From Oscillospiraceae bacterium (GTDB taxonomy: Bacteria; Bacillota; Clostridia; Oscillospirales; Oscillospiraceae), in contig CACZDN010000009.1 of NCBI GenBank assembly GCA_902779945.1, forward strand, positions 1-38,692: a DNA stretch of 38,692 nucleotides, given 5' to 3'. Below, in pieces: positions 8,732 to 16,018 of the stretch. A model generated the notes under the pieces. The model saw only the letters and a list, made by a program, of their open reading frames with translations. It ran no database searches and was not told the origin of the DNA. How positions within the stretch are numbered: position 1 is the first letter of the stretch; the number at the start of each line of letters is the position of its first letter. A program made the translations under genes and the position numbers.

Positions 8732-9784
8732 TCAGCCGACGACCTTCAGGGCAGCGCGGGCGCCGTCATAGTCGGAGTCGACAGCCTTGGCATAGCCGGT
8801 GTGGCTGTAGACGTCGAAGATGGCCTTGCCCTCGGGGGTATTGATGATGTTGATGAAGCAGTTCTGCAGCGCCTCGACGATCTCGGGCGTGTAGTAGGGG
8901 CTCTCCTTGGAGATGGCGACGGTGTCGTTGTAGATGCCCTCGGTCACGCCGATGACGTTCAGCTCGTTCCAGATGGACTCGCTGCGGCCCATGCCCTGCT
9001 TGCCGGTGGGATCCTGCTGGTCGGTGGGCAGAGTCCAGGACGCCTCGTAGTCGTTGCGGCCGTCGGCGTAGCAGACGATCACGTCGACCTGCTCAGCGGC
9101 GGCATAGGAGAAAGCGGTGCCGTAGCCGGAGTCGATGGGGATGACGTTGGAGAGGTCGGAGATCTTCTTGCCGTCGTAGTTCTCCATCAGCCACATGGTG
9201 GGGTAGATGTAGCCGGCGGAGGAGGAGGTCTTCTGCACGGCCCATTTGGCGCCGTCGAGATCCTCCCAGGTGAGCTTCTCACCGTTGTTGACCTTCTCGG
9301 CCAGCTTCTTGCCGTACTCGGAGGGAGCGGCGTAGATCAGAGAGCGGTAGAAGGTGACCTGCGGGCCGTTCTTCTGGGTGGCGTTCGCTTCGCCGTTCCA
9401 GTCGGCGGGATTGGTGGAGTCGTTGCTGAGGCCGTTGCGGGTGGCGGTCAGGATAACGTCGGTATCGTCGGAGTAAAGGGCGTAGGTGCCACCGGGCAGC
9501 CAGCCCAGGTCGATGGCGCCGGCGGACATGGCCTCGCCGGTCGCGTCGTAGTTGGTGCCGACGGTGATGTCGACCTCGTCGATGTCGTAGCCGAGTCTCT
9601 TCATCTCAGCCTGGACGAGCTCGGGCAGGTTGGCGGTGCCGGCAATGATGACGTCGGCGTCCTTGGAGGGGACAAACTCGAGAGTCAGCTTGTCAAAGTG
9701 CTGGTTGTCGGCGAACGCGGAGCCGCTGACGAACAGCGCAGAGACCATGACAAGCGCGAGGAGCATGGCAATGAACTTCTTCAT
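8732..9784 (-). CDS. phnD: Phosphonate/phosphate-ester ABC transporter substrate-binding protein PhnD
   Basis: A 350-residue secreted binding protein. The signal peptide is MKKFIAMLLALVMVSALFVS with no lipobox cysteine close behind (cleavage near SAFA-DN). The body has the PhnD-family pattern: LTLEFVPSKDAD after the signal, the GTNYDATGEAMSAGAIDLGWLPGG segment where PhnD holds its phosphonate ligand, and TSSSAGYIYPT. The ATG at 9784 has AGGAGG eight bases upstream. It is the first gene of the operon and is expected to set its ligand specificity. How it is anchored is unclear, since no lipid-attachment site is visible. Confidence 0.93.
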   Translation of the reverse strand: MKKFIAMLLALVMVSALFVSGSAFADNQHFDKLTLEFVPSKDADVIIAGTANLPELVQAEMKRLGYDIDEVDITVGTNYDATGEAMSAGAIDLGWLPGGTYALYSDDTDVILTATRNGLSNDSTNPADWNGEANATQKNGPQVTFYRSLIYAAPSEYGKKLAEKVNNGEKLTWEDLDGAKWAVQKTSSSAGYIYPTMWLMENYDGKKISDLSNVIPIDSGYGTAFSYAAAEQVDVIVCYADGRNDYEASWTLPTDQQDPTGKQGMGRSESIWNELNVIGVTEGIYNDTVAISKESPYYTPEIVEALQNCFINIINTPEGKAIFDVYSHTGYAKAVDSDYDGARAALKVVG

Positions 9785-9895
9785 TTGGATAATTCCTCCT
9801 AACAAAATATCTTCACGCCTTGCGGCAGTGAATCCAAAAAAGTTAAAAAAACGGAACAAAAACGTGGTTATGTGAACCAAATATCCCTAATAAAT

Positions 9896-9924
9896 ATTCT
9901 ATCACGCGAAACAGAATTTGGCAA
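9896..9924 (-). promoter_or_regulatory. SigA promoter of the phnD operon
   Basis: On the minus strand, TTGCCA (9924-9919) and TAGAAT (9901-9896) are 17 bases apart. This leaves a leader of about 105 bases before phnD, containing a small TTCACGCC/GGCAGTGAA-type hairpin. It separates phnD transcription from surE. Confidence 0.6.
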
Positions 9925-9942
9925 GAAGGAAAACGAATTCTC

Positions 9943-10662
9943 TCACATCACGGGACTCCTGATTTTGCCGATCGAGATATAGCCGTCCAGCACCGCGGCG
10001 ATGTCGCTGCCCTCGGGGGCGACGCCGCTACCTACCGGGACGCCTGTCTGACTGATCATCATGTGGCCCTCGGGGTGCTGCCTCGCGGAGAAGACGCCGT
10101 TATAGAGCTGCATGGGTGCGATGGAGCGCTCGCGTAAAATGCCGCGCAGCTTCGACGCAGGACCGGAGGGAAAGTTCACGTTCCAGATCTCACCGGGCTG
10201 CTGCCCCTTTTCGATCAGCTCCCGCGCAAGAGAGGGCATGTACATTTCGGCGATCTCAAGATCGCCCCGTCCCTTCGCGGAAAACGCGATGGCGGGGATG
10301 CCGTTCATCACGGCCTCGTAGCAGGCCCCGATGGTCCCGGAGTACGCAATGTCATAGCCCGCGTTCCAGCCGTCGTTGACGCCGGAGAAGATATAGTCCG
10401 GCTTGAAGGGCAGCAGATGCTCGAGCGCGACCTTCACGCAGTCGGCCGGAGTGCCGCCCAGACTCCACGCCGCTTTCACCGGGACGGGGAAGTCCGCCTC
10501 TCGAAGGGGCATTTCGTCAAAGATCGAGAGCTTCTGACTCATCCCGCTGCACTGCTCGCTCGGCGCGAGTACCCACACCTCACCCAGCTCCGCCGCAACA
10601 CGCGCCAGCGCCGCGATGCCGGGAGAACGGATGCCGTCGTCATTGACCACCAGGATACGCAA
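9943..10662 (-). CDS. surE: 5'-nucleotidase / survival protein SurE
   Basis: A cytosolic nucleoside-monophosphate phosphatase of 239 residues. The N-terminus MRILVVNDDGI carries the metal-binding DD of SurE, followed by SEQCSGMS and SGVNDGWNAG, which match the SGxNxGxN active-site loop. A TTG codon at 10662 gives this canonical N-terminus, with AAAGGAG seven to eight bases upstream; the longer reading frame with an ATG lacks a good site. It lies directly before the phnD operon on the same strand but has its own promoter. A second nucleotide phosphatase next to the phosphoesterase hints at shared phosphate-ester metabolism. Confidence 0.92.
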   Translation of the reverse strand: MRILVVNDDGIRSPGIAALARVAAELGEVWVLAPSEQCSGMSQKLSIFDEMPLREADFPVPVKAAWSLGGTPADCVKVALEHLLPFKPDYIFSGVNDGWNAGYDIAYSGTIGACYEAVMNGIPAIAFSAKGRGDLEIAEMYMPSLARELIEKGQQPGEIWNVNFPSGPASKLRGILRERSIAPMQLYNGVFSARQHPEGHMMISQTGVPVGSGVAPEGSDIAAVLDGYISIGKIRSPVM

Positions 10663-10696
10663 AGCCCTCACTCCTTTTTCTGTAAAAGCCGACGCC

Positions 10697-10702
10697 ATTA
10701 TA
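10697..10702 (-). promoter_or_regulatory. Likely -10 element of surE
   Basis: A perfect TATAAT on the minus strand lies about 35 bases before the surE TTG. The -35 position falls inside the edge of repeat copy C and matches consensus poorly, so the promoter is tentative. Confidence 0.4.
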
Positions 10703-10714
10703 GTTGTTTTTTAA

Positions 10715-10873
10715 GGCAATACTGCATAATTCGGCAAGAGCAGATCCTGAGAAAATTTGGGTTCTGATAAAGGCACTTTTTCACAGATGTACTTTGTGTA
10801 CCTCAAGGAAAAGTGACGAAATCAGAGCGCAAATTTTCCAGGAGATGCCGACGGCGGATTGTGCGGTGTTGCC
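10715..10873 (-). repeat. MITE-like 159-bp repeat, copy C (complete, inverted)
   Basis: A complete copy in the opposite orientation to A, B and D. Read on the minus strand it begins GGCAACACCGCACAATCCGCC and ends GCCGAATTATGCAGTATTGCC. It is flanked on both sides by TTAA (10711-10714 and 10874-10877), which could be a target duplication. It separates surE from the divergent haemolysin III gene. Confidence 0.85.
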
Positions 10874-10995
10874 TTAAGTGTGCGAAATCCCCATGAATCA
10901 GTTTTTTTATTCATTGTGGCGAGGCTTGCCGCATGGGGGATTTACTCTGCATAGTGTATCACAGGCCGTCGTGTCGAACAATCGGAAATACACAT

Positions 10996-11026
10996 GAAAA
11001 AGCGCGCGGTCAGCGTCTGCTTTTTC
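10996..11026. terminator. Possible bidirectional hairpin
   Basis: GAAAAAGC (10996-11003) pairs with GCTTTTTC (11019-11026), with an inner GCGC/GCGT pairing. The A and T tails fit an intrinsic terminator on either strand, but no gene obviously ends here. The rest of 10874-11060 shows only an imperfect AAATCCCCATG/CATGGGGGATTT inverted repeat. Confidence 0.35.
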
Positions 11027-11062
11027 GGGAAGACTGTATAAAAGCGACAAAACCACAAGCCC

Positions 11063-11091
11063 TTGATATACCCCGGCGGCAGTGATACAAT
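11063..11091 (+). promoter_or_regulatory. SigA promoter of the haemolysin III-family gene
   Basis: TTGATA (11063-11068) and TACAAT (11086-11091) are 17 bases apart, with an extended TG before the -10. It leaves a leader of about 30 bases and rules out translation starts upstream of 11098. Confidence 0.65.
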
Positions 11092-11128
11092 AGAGACGAA
11101 TCATGCAGACAGGAAGGCAGGTCTTGAA

Positions 11129-11800
11129 ATGATGGCACCCCGGCTTGAAAAGGTCACGCTTCCGCAGTACACCCGCGGGGAGGAGAGGCTGAACGTCTGT
11201 TCCCACCTCGTCGGAGTCGTGCTCGGCATCTGCATCCTGCGGGACAGTCTCGCGCTCTCGCATCGGGGCGGGGACCCCTTTGCCGTTGCGGCCTCGTGGA
11301 TCTACGGCCTTTCCATGATCCTCCTGTACGCAATGTCCAGCCTCTACCATGCGCTGCCGTCGGGAAACGCGAGAAAGCTTATGCGCATCGTCGACCACTG
11401 TACGATTTATCTGCTCATCGCCGGCACCTATACGCCGATCCTGAGCGCTGCCGTGCGTCCGCTCCATCCCCGCCTCGCCCGGGCAGTACTCGGTTCCGAA
11501 TGGGGACTCGGCCTGCTCGCCGCGGTTTTCACAGCGATCGACCTGAAAAAATACAGCCGGCTTTCCATGGCCTGCTATATCGCCATGGGCTGGCTCGTCC
11601 TCGTCGCCCTCAGGGCGACGATCGAGGCCGTGACGCTGACGGGTTTCTGGTGGCTTCTCGCGGGCGGCGTTGCATACACACTCGGCGCAGTGCTGTACGG
11701 CGCAGGCAAAAAGCGCCGCTGGTTTCACGGCGTATTCCACATCTTTGTGCTGCTGGGCAGTATATTACAGGCGGTATGCATCCTGCGCTATGCGCTGTGA
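11129..11800 (+). CDS. Haemolysin III / PAQR-family membrane protein
   Basis: A 223-residue integral membrane protein with seven predicted hydrophobic segments. The family's metal-site and signature motifs are visible: SSLYHALP near the end of helix 2, DHCTIYLLIAGTYTP, and HGVFHIFVLLG near the C-terminus. The histidines are the conserved putative zinc ligands of the PAQR/HlyIII superfamily. The ATG at 11129 follows GGAAGGCAGG and sits downstream of the promoter. The function in bacteria is poorly defined; the haemolysin label comes from one Bacillus member and need not apply. It is monocistronic and converges on the acyl-CoA synthetase gene. Confidence 0.88.
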   Translation: MMAPRLEKVTLPQYTRGEERLNVCSHLVGVVLGICILRDSLALSHRGGDPFAVAASWIYGLSMILLYAMSSLYHALPSGNARKLMRIVDHCTIYLLIAGTYTPILSAAVRPLHPRLARAVLGSEWGLGLLAAVFTAIDLKKYSRLSMACYIAMGWLVLVALRATIEAVTLTGFWWLLAGGVAYTLGAVLYGAGKKRRWFHGVFHIFVLLGSILQAVCILRYAL

Positions 11801-11820
11801 TAAAACGCCGCAGCATAACA

Positions 11821-11905
11821 TCCTGTCATCCGGAACGAAGCGAAGGAGCTTTCCCTTTCAGGTTTGAGAAACCTCAGAGGAAAAGCTCCTTTGTCACTTC
11901 GTTGC
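11821..11905. repeat. CGAAGCGAAGGAG palindrome, probable bidirectional terminator
   Basis: It starts TCCTGTCATCCGGAACGAAG. The arms AACGAAGCGAAGGAGCTTT (from 11834) and AAAGCTCCTTTGTCACTTCGTT (to 11903) form a long imperfect stem capped by an AGGTTT/AAACCT hairpin. It is related to the palindromes at 2151 and 23361. It lies between two convergent genes, so it can serve as a shared terminator. Confidence 0.7.
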
Positions 11906-11914
11906 AAAAATGTC

Positions 11915-14197
11915 TTATTTCAGCTTGCTGCGGATGATCTTGCCGCTGGTAGTCTTGGGAAGCTCCTCGCGGAACTCCACGATGCGCGGGTACTTGTAGG
12001 GTGCGGTGCGGGTCTTGACGTAGGTCTGGATCTCCTTCTTGAGCTCCTCGCTGCCCCGGGTGCCCTTGACCAGCACGATACAGGCCTTGACGACCTGGCC
12101 GCGTATCTCGTCCGGCACGGCGCAGACGCCGCACTCGAGCACGTAGGGGAGCTCCATGATGACGCTCTCGATCTCGAAGGGCCCGATGCGGTAGCCGCTG
12201 GACTTGATTACGTCGTCCGCACGGCCCACATACCAGAAGTATCCGTCCTCATCCTGCCAGGCGAGGTCGCCCGTGTGGTAGTACCCGTCGTGCCAGCAGG
12301 CGGAGGTTTCCTCATCGTTCTCAAAGTACCCGGCGAAAAGGCCGCAGGGCGCGCCGTCGCCGGTGAAAATGCAGATTTCGCCGATCTCGCCGGCGGGAGC
12401 GGGAGTGCCCTCCGCGGTGATGAGCTCCACGTCGTACTGAGGATTCGGCTTGCCCATCGCGCCGATCTTCGGCACCATGCCGACAAAGTTGCCGATGACG
12501 ACGGTGGTTTCCGTCTGGCCGAAGCCCTCCATGATCGAAAGGCCAGTCGCCTCGCGGAAGCGGTTGAAGACCTCGGGGTTCATGGCCTCGCCGGCGGTGG
12601 AGGCGTGGCGGATGGAGCTGAGATCGTATGCGCTCAGGTCCTGCTTGATGAAGAAGCGGTACATGGTGGGCGGCGCGCAGAAGGTCGTGATCTTGTATTT
12701 GGCGAAGAGGGGGAGAATATCTTCGGCGGAGAAGCGGTCGAAGTCGTAGACGAAAACCGCCGCCTCGCACAGCCACTGGCCGAAGATCTTGCCCCACATG
12801 GCCTTGGCCCAGCCGGTGTCCGAAATGGTCATGTGCAGGCCGTCCGGGTCAACGCAGTGCCAGTAGCGCGCGGTGACAAAGTGGCCGAGGGGGTACTTGC
12901 AGTTGTGCGCGGCCAGCTTCGGATACCCCGTGGAGCCGGAGGTGAAGATCATCATCATGGGATCGTCGCCGCAGATGGCGTCGTCCGTGCGGGCAAAGCG
13001 GCTGGAATACATCTCGTACTCCTGGTCGAAGCTGTGCCAGCCCTCGACCGTGCCGTTGGTCACGATCTTGAGCGCGATCTTGCCGTATTTCTCAATGGCG
13101 GGCGCGCTCTGCTTCGTGCTCTCCCCGTCGGCGGTGCAGATGATGGCAGAGACGCCGGCGGTCTCGAAGCGGTAGAGGTAGTCCTTTTCCAAAAGCTGAT
13201 CGACCGCGGGAATGGCAATTGCGCCCAGCTTCTCAAGCCCGATCAGAATGGGCCAGAACTGCCAGTTGCGCCGCAGCACCAGCATGACCTTGTCGCCCTT
13301 GCGGATGCCCAGGGCGCGGAAATAGTTGGCCGCGCGGGCACTCATCTTCCGCATCTGGCCGAAGGTGATGCGTGTCTCCTTTTTATTCCGGTCCACATGC
13401 AGGAGAGCCAGCTTGTCGGGCTGCTGCTCGCCGAGGGCATCCACCACGTCGAAGGCAAAATTGAAGCGCTCCGCGTTTTCAAAGCGGATGCTGCGCAGTA
13501 CGTCGCTGCCGTCCTCGATGGGGGTGATGAACCTTTCGTAGATGCGCTGCTGGCCGGCCCTGCGGATAGCGGTGATCGCGGGCTCCGCGGCGGGCTGCGG
13601 CTCAAGCTGCTCCTCGGGTGTGAGGACGATGGCGTAGAAATCGCAGTCGTCGCCGTCCGTGGCGATCATGCCGTGGGGCGTGGAGGAGTCAAAATAGATC
13701 GTGTCGCCGGGACCAAGGATCTCGGTATGACGGCCGAGCTGGATCTTGAGGTGGCCCTTGATGACGATATCAAACTCCTGGCCCTCATGGGTGGTCACCT
13801 CGATGGGGCGGAGCTGGGCGTTTTCACTGAAGACGCTGTGGACAAAAAGCGGCTCCGCGATGCGGCGGCGGAACTTGTAGGCCAAGTTGTAATAGGTCAT
13901 GCCGTGTGCCTGCTCCACACGCCGGCCCTCGCCGCTGCGCGTGAGGATATAGCTGGACAGCCGGGGAGTGACGCCCTCGATGAGCTCTGTCACGTCGACG
14001 TTCAGAATCTGCGCGCAGGTGTAGAGGAAGGCAAAGTTCAGCTCCTCCTCGCCGGCCTCATAGGCCTGATAGTCGTCCGTCCGCATTCCCAGACGGGAGG
14101 CCATCTCGTCCTCGGAAATGCCGAGGATCATGCGCAACTCACGGATGCGGTCCGTGATTTCGTGGATCTTGAATTCCAGATCGGTCAGTTTAGCCAT
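11915..14197 (-). CDS. XRE-cupin-acyl-CoA synthetase fusion
   Basis: A single 760-residue reading frame with three parts. Residues about 15-72 form an XRE-type helix-turn-helix. Residues about 115-195 form a cupin sensor with HEGQEFDIVIKG and an STPHG histidine. Residues about 240-760 form a full-length AMP-forming acyl-CoA synthetase (medium-chain type). The adenylation loop FTSGSTGYPK (418-427), GQTET, YHTGDLAW and the catalytic lysine K753 in TTSGKIIRS are all present, so the enzyme looks active. GGAGGATGG precedes the ATG. XRE-cupin proteins usually act alone as repressors sensing a small ligand; fused to a ligase, the protein may be a self-regulating carboxylate activator. Palindromic sites over its own promoter support autoregulation. 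Confidence 0.9.
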   Translation of the reverse strand: MAKLTDLEFKIHEITDRIRELRMILGISEDEMASRLGMRTDDYQAYEAGEEELNFAFLYTCAQILNVDVTELIEGVTPRLSSYILTRSGEGRRVEQAHGMTYYNLAYKFRRRIAEPLFVHSVFSENAQLRPIEVTTHEGQEFDIVIKGHLKIQLGRHTEILGPGDTIYFDSSTPHGMIATDGDDCDFYAIVLTPEEQLEPQPAAEPAITAIRRAGQQRIYERFITPIEDGSDVLRSIRFENAERFNFAFDVVDALGEQQPDKLALLHVDRNKKETRITFGQMRKMSARAANYFRALGIRKGDKVMLVLRRNWQFWPILIGLEKLGAIAIPAVDQLLEKDYLYRFETAGVSAIICTADGESTKQSAPAIEKYGKIALKIVTNGTVEGWHSFDQEYEMYSSRFARTDDAICGDDPMMMIFTSGSTGYPKLAAHNCKYPLGHFVTARYWHCVDPDGLHMTISDTGWAKAMWGKIFGQWLCEAAVFVYDFDRFSAEDILPLFAKYKITTFCAPPTMYRFFIKQDLSAYDLSSIRHASTAGEAMNPEVFNRFREATGLSIMEGFGQTETTVVIGNFVGMVPKIGAMGKPNPQYDVELITAEGTPAPAGEIGEICIFTGDGAPCGLFAGYFENDEETSACWHDGYYHTGDLAWQDEDGYFWYVGRADDVIKSSGYRIGPFEIESVIMELPYVLECGVCAVPDEIRGQVVKACIVLVKGTRGSEELKKEIQTYVKTRTAPYKYPRIVEFREELPKTTSGKIIRSKLK

Positions 14198-14215
14198 GTT
14201 CCATCCTCCCGGAAA

Positions 14216-14245
14216 ACGTCCCCGGAAACAGTTCCGGGGACGTTT
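14216..14245 (-). promoter_or_regulatory. Strong hairpin in the 5' leader of the fusion gene
   Basis: AACGTCCCCGGAA and TTCCGGGGACGTT form a perfect 13-bp stem with a four-base loop. On the transcript it is followed by TTTCC and, within a few bases, the GGAGG of the gene. It could act as an attenuator or mRNA-stabilising hairpin; the short T run makes it a weak terminator. Confidence 0.6.
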
Positions 14246-14268
14246 GAATCGCAGTTCCCATTCATGTC

Positions 14269-14318
14269 TTCGGCGAATAATGATTGGAAATTATAGTATT
14301 CGCCGAAATAATTGTCAA
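14269..14318 (-). promoter_or_regulatory. Consensus promoter with paired operator-like palindromes
   Basis: On the minus strand, TTGACA (14318-14313) and TATAAT (14295-14290) are exactly 17 bases apart, both perfect consensus. Two copies of the palindrome TTCGSCGAA lie at 14299-14307 (inside the spacer) and 14269-14277 (downstream of the -10), with centres 30 bp or about three helical turns apart. This arrangement is typical of a dimeric repressor blocking RNA polymerase, and the nearest regulator is the helix-turn-helix of the gene itself. Confidence 0.75.
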
Positions 14319-14359
14319 GCCATTCTTTTATACAGCCGCGGTATCGTGCCGCGTACCGC

Positions 14360-15028
14360 TCAGGGGGCGGGCGCGCCGAAGCTCTCGAAGGACAGGTGCA
14401 GGTATTCGCTGCGGTCGGAAGTAATTTTGGCGGGCACCAGCGATCCGTTGAAAAACCCGTAGCCGGTGCGGCTGAGGTCATATCCGGTGCCGCTGACCTC
14501 ATTGACGAGCCGGCCGCCCTCCAGCAGATACCAGCGGTTGAACTCCCAGCCTGTGACGGGGTGGGTGAGCTGATCGCCCGGCAGCGCGAAAATGTCATAG
14601 ATGACGCTCGCCTCGCCGTCCTCAACGATTTCGCCGAAGAGCAGCTCGTCCCGGCCGTCGCCGTTGATGTCGAGCCGGACCCAGCCGGGCTTGAGATTCT
14701 CTGTGCGCTTGAACACGTCGCTGACCCCGAGCTCCTCCGGCGTGATCTCAGTCCAGCCGTCCCGAACCCCCTGCTCCACGCGCTCGATCAGCTCGCGATA
14801 GGGTGCGTAGATGTCGGACTCAGGCACAGTCTCCCCGGCATCCTTAGCCGGAGCAGACACGGGCAGCGCGGAGGGCGTCGCCGGCAAAGGGACCTGCGTC
14901 TCCAAAACGGGCACGGAGGGCTCCGGTGTCGCCGCGGAGGCCGGGAGCGCCGCCTGCGGTGAAGAAGAGGCGCAGGCGCTCAAGAACAGGGCAAGGCACA
15001 AAACACAAAGCAGGGCTGTCTTTCTCAT
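14360..15028 (-). CDS. Lipoprotein with calcium-loop/FG-GAP-like motif, function unknown
   Basis: A 222-residue predicted lipoprotein with a signal peptide and lipobox LSAC (Cys19). It is followed by a low-complexity Ala/Pro/Ser linker (about 20-70) and a globular C-terminal domain. The domain includes DINGDGRDEL (120-129), an EF-hand-like calcium loop also seen in FG-GAP and dockerin-type surface proteins, within a segment that resembles a repeat unit of a beta-propeller. CGGAGG precedes the ATG. It is the last gene of the envelope cluster, 20 bases after the second ydcF gene. No function can be assigned. Confidence 0.75.
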   Translation of the reverse strand: MRKTALLCVLCLALFLSACASSSPQAALPASAATPEPSVPVLETQVPLPATPSALPVSAPAKDAGETVPESDIYAPYRELIERVEQGVRDGWTEITPEELGVSDVFKRTENLKPGWVRLDINGDGRDELLFGEIVEDGEASVIYDIFALPGDQLTHPVTGWEFNRWYLLEGGRLVNEVSGTGYDLSRTGYGFFNGSLVPAKITSDRSEYLHLSFESFGAPAP

Positions 15029-15048
15029 GGCATCCTCCGGAAATCAAA

Positions 15049-16008
15049 TCAGTATTTCGGGTCTGCAAGGCTCCACAGATAGAGTCTCTGTGTCATGGGG
15101 CTGTCCGGGCTGCTGCGGCCCCCGGTATCCAACGCCGCATTCGCGACGACCGTGAAGGGGAGCTGCCCCGTCTCATACTCATACAGATATGCCTGCGCCT
15201 GAAACAGCAGCATCCCAAGGGGCAGGTGGTAGTCGCTCGTGACGATGGCGAGGGACCGGACCTGCGGATACTCCGAGCGGAGGAGCGCGCAGGTGAAGGC
15301 AGCGTTGTCCTCCGTAGTACGGGAGGCGTCCTCTGCCAGGATACGCTCGCGCGAGACGCCGTGCTCCGTGAGCCAGTCGGCCATGACGCCGGCCTCGGTG
15401 GCCCCGGGGTTCTGCCACGCGGTCGGGCCGCCTGTCACGGCAATCAGGGCGCGCGGGTATTTCTCCAGGCAGCGCAGCGCCGTCTCGCAGCGGCCCAAAA
15501 GCTCCTCACTCATGGTACCGTCGGGGTGGAGCTGAAAGCCCAGGACCACGATACAGAGGCTGTCGTCGTCCGGCAGCCCGTCGGGGAGTACTCCGCTGTA
15601 AATCTCCGGATTTGTATTGACATACGCCCAGTAATCCATGAGCTTTCCCCACAGCGAAGCGAGCGCGGGGTCGAGCACGTTGAGCTTTGAGAGGTCATCC
15701 TGTATGATCCCAGCGGCCTCCTCCTGCCTGTCGGCGTAGGCGTAGACCATGTCGCTGACAAGCCGGTAGCTCTCCTCGGTGTAGCCCTTGGGCGGCATAA
15801 AGGGCGCGGGCGTGTCCGTCGGCGCGGGAGCGGCGGTCAATGCGGGCGCGGGAGACGGCGCAGCCGTCGGAGCAGGGGAAGGGGGGGCAAGCGCGGTTTC
15901 AGGCACCGCGGAAGGCTCCCGCGTCAAGCAGCGGAGAAACAGCAGCCCTGCCAGAGAGAGGAGAAGCAGGAGCAGCAGGACCGTCTGCAAGCCGGTTTTA
16001 TGCTTCAT
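15049..16008 (-). CDS. YdcF/DUF218 family protein, membrane anchored
   Basis: A 319-residue protein with an N-terminal transmembrane helix, a Pro/Ala-rich linker (about 35-75) and a C-terminal DUF218 domain of the YdcF/SanA/ElyC type. Characteristic pieces are VVLGFQLHPDG, VTGGPTAWQNPGATEAGVMADWL, RTTEDNAAF and SDYHLPLG. Such proteins act at the cell envelope, and ElyC affects peptidoglycan precursor handling in E. coli. The ATG at 16008 has GAGGAGG seven bases upstream. It lies ten bases after the DUF6056-like gene. The biochemical activity is not established for the family. Confidence 0.85.
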   Translation of the reverse strand: MKHKTGLQTVLLLLLLLSLAGLLFLRCLTREPSAVPETALAPPSPAPTAAPSPAPALTAAPAPTDTPAPFMPPKGYTEESYRLVSDMVYAYADRQEEAAGIIQDDLSKLNVLDPALASLWGKLMDYWAYVNTNPEIYSGVLPDGLPDDDSLCIVVLGFQLHPDGTMSEELLGRCETALRCLEKYPRALIAVTGGPTAWQNPGATEAGVMADWLTEHGVSRERILAEDASRTTEDNAAFTCALLRSEYPQVRSLAIVTSDYHLPLGMLLFQAQAYLYEYETGQLPFTVVANAALDTGGRSSPDSPMTQRLYLWSLADPKY

Positions 16009-16018
16009 GGTTTCCTCC

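Noticed and set aside
10907-11740. 277-codon open frame on the minus strand
   Set aside because: It is opposite the haemolysin III-family gene, which has its own promoter, ribosome site and signature motifs.
11864-14296. 810-codon open frame on the plus strand
   Set aside because: It lies opposite the XRE-cupin-ligase gene, has no recognisable domains and a composition rich in Ala, Gly, His, Asp and Val typical of antisense frames in GC-rich DNA.
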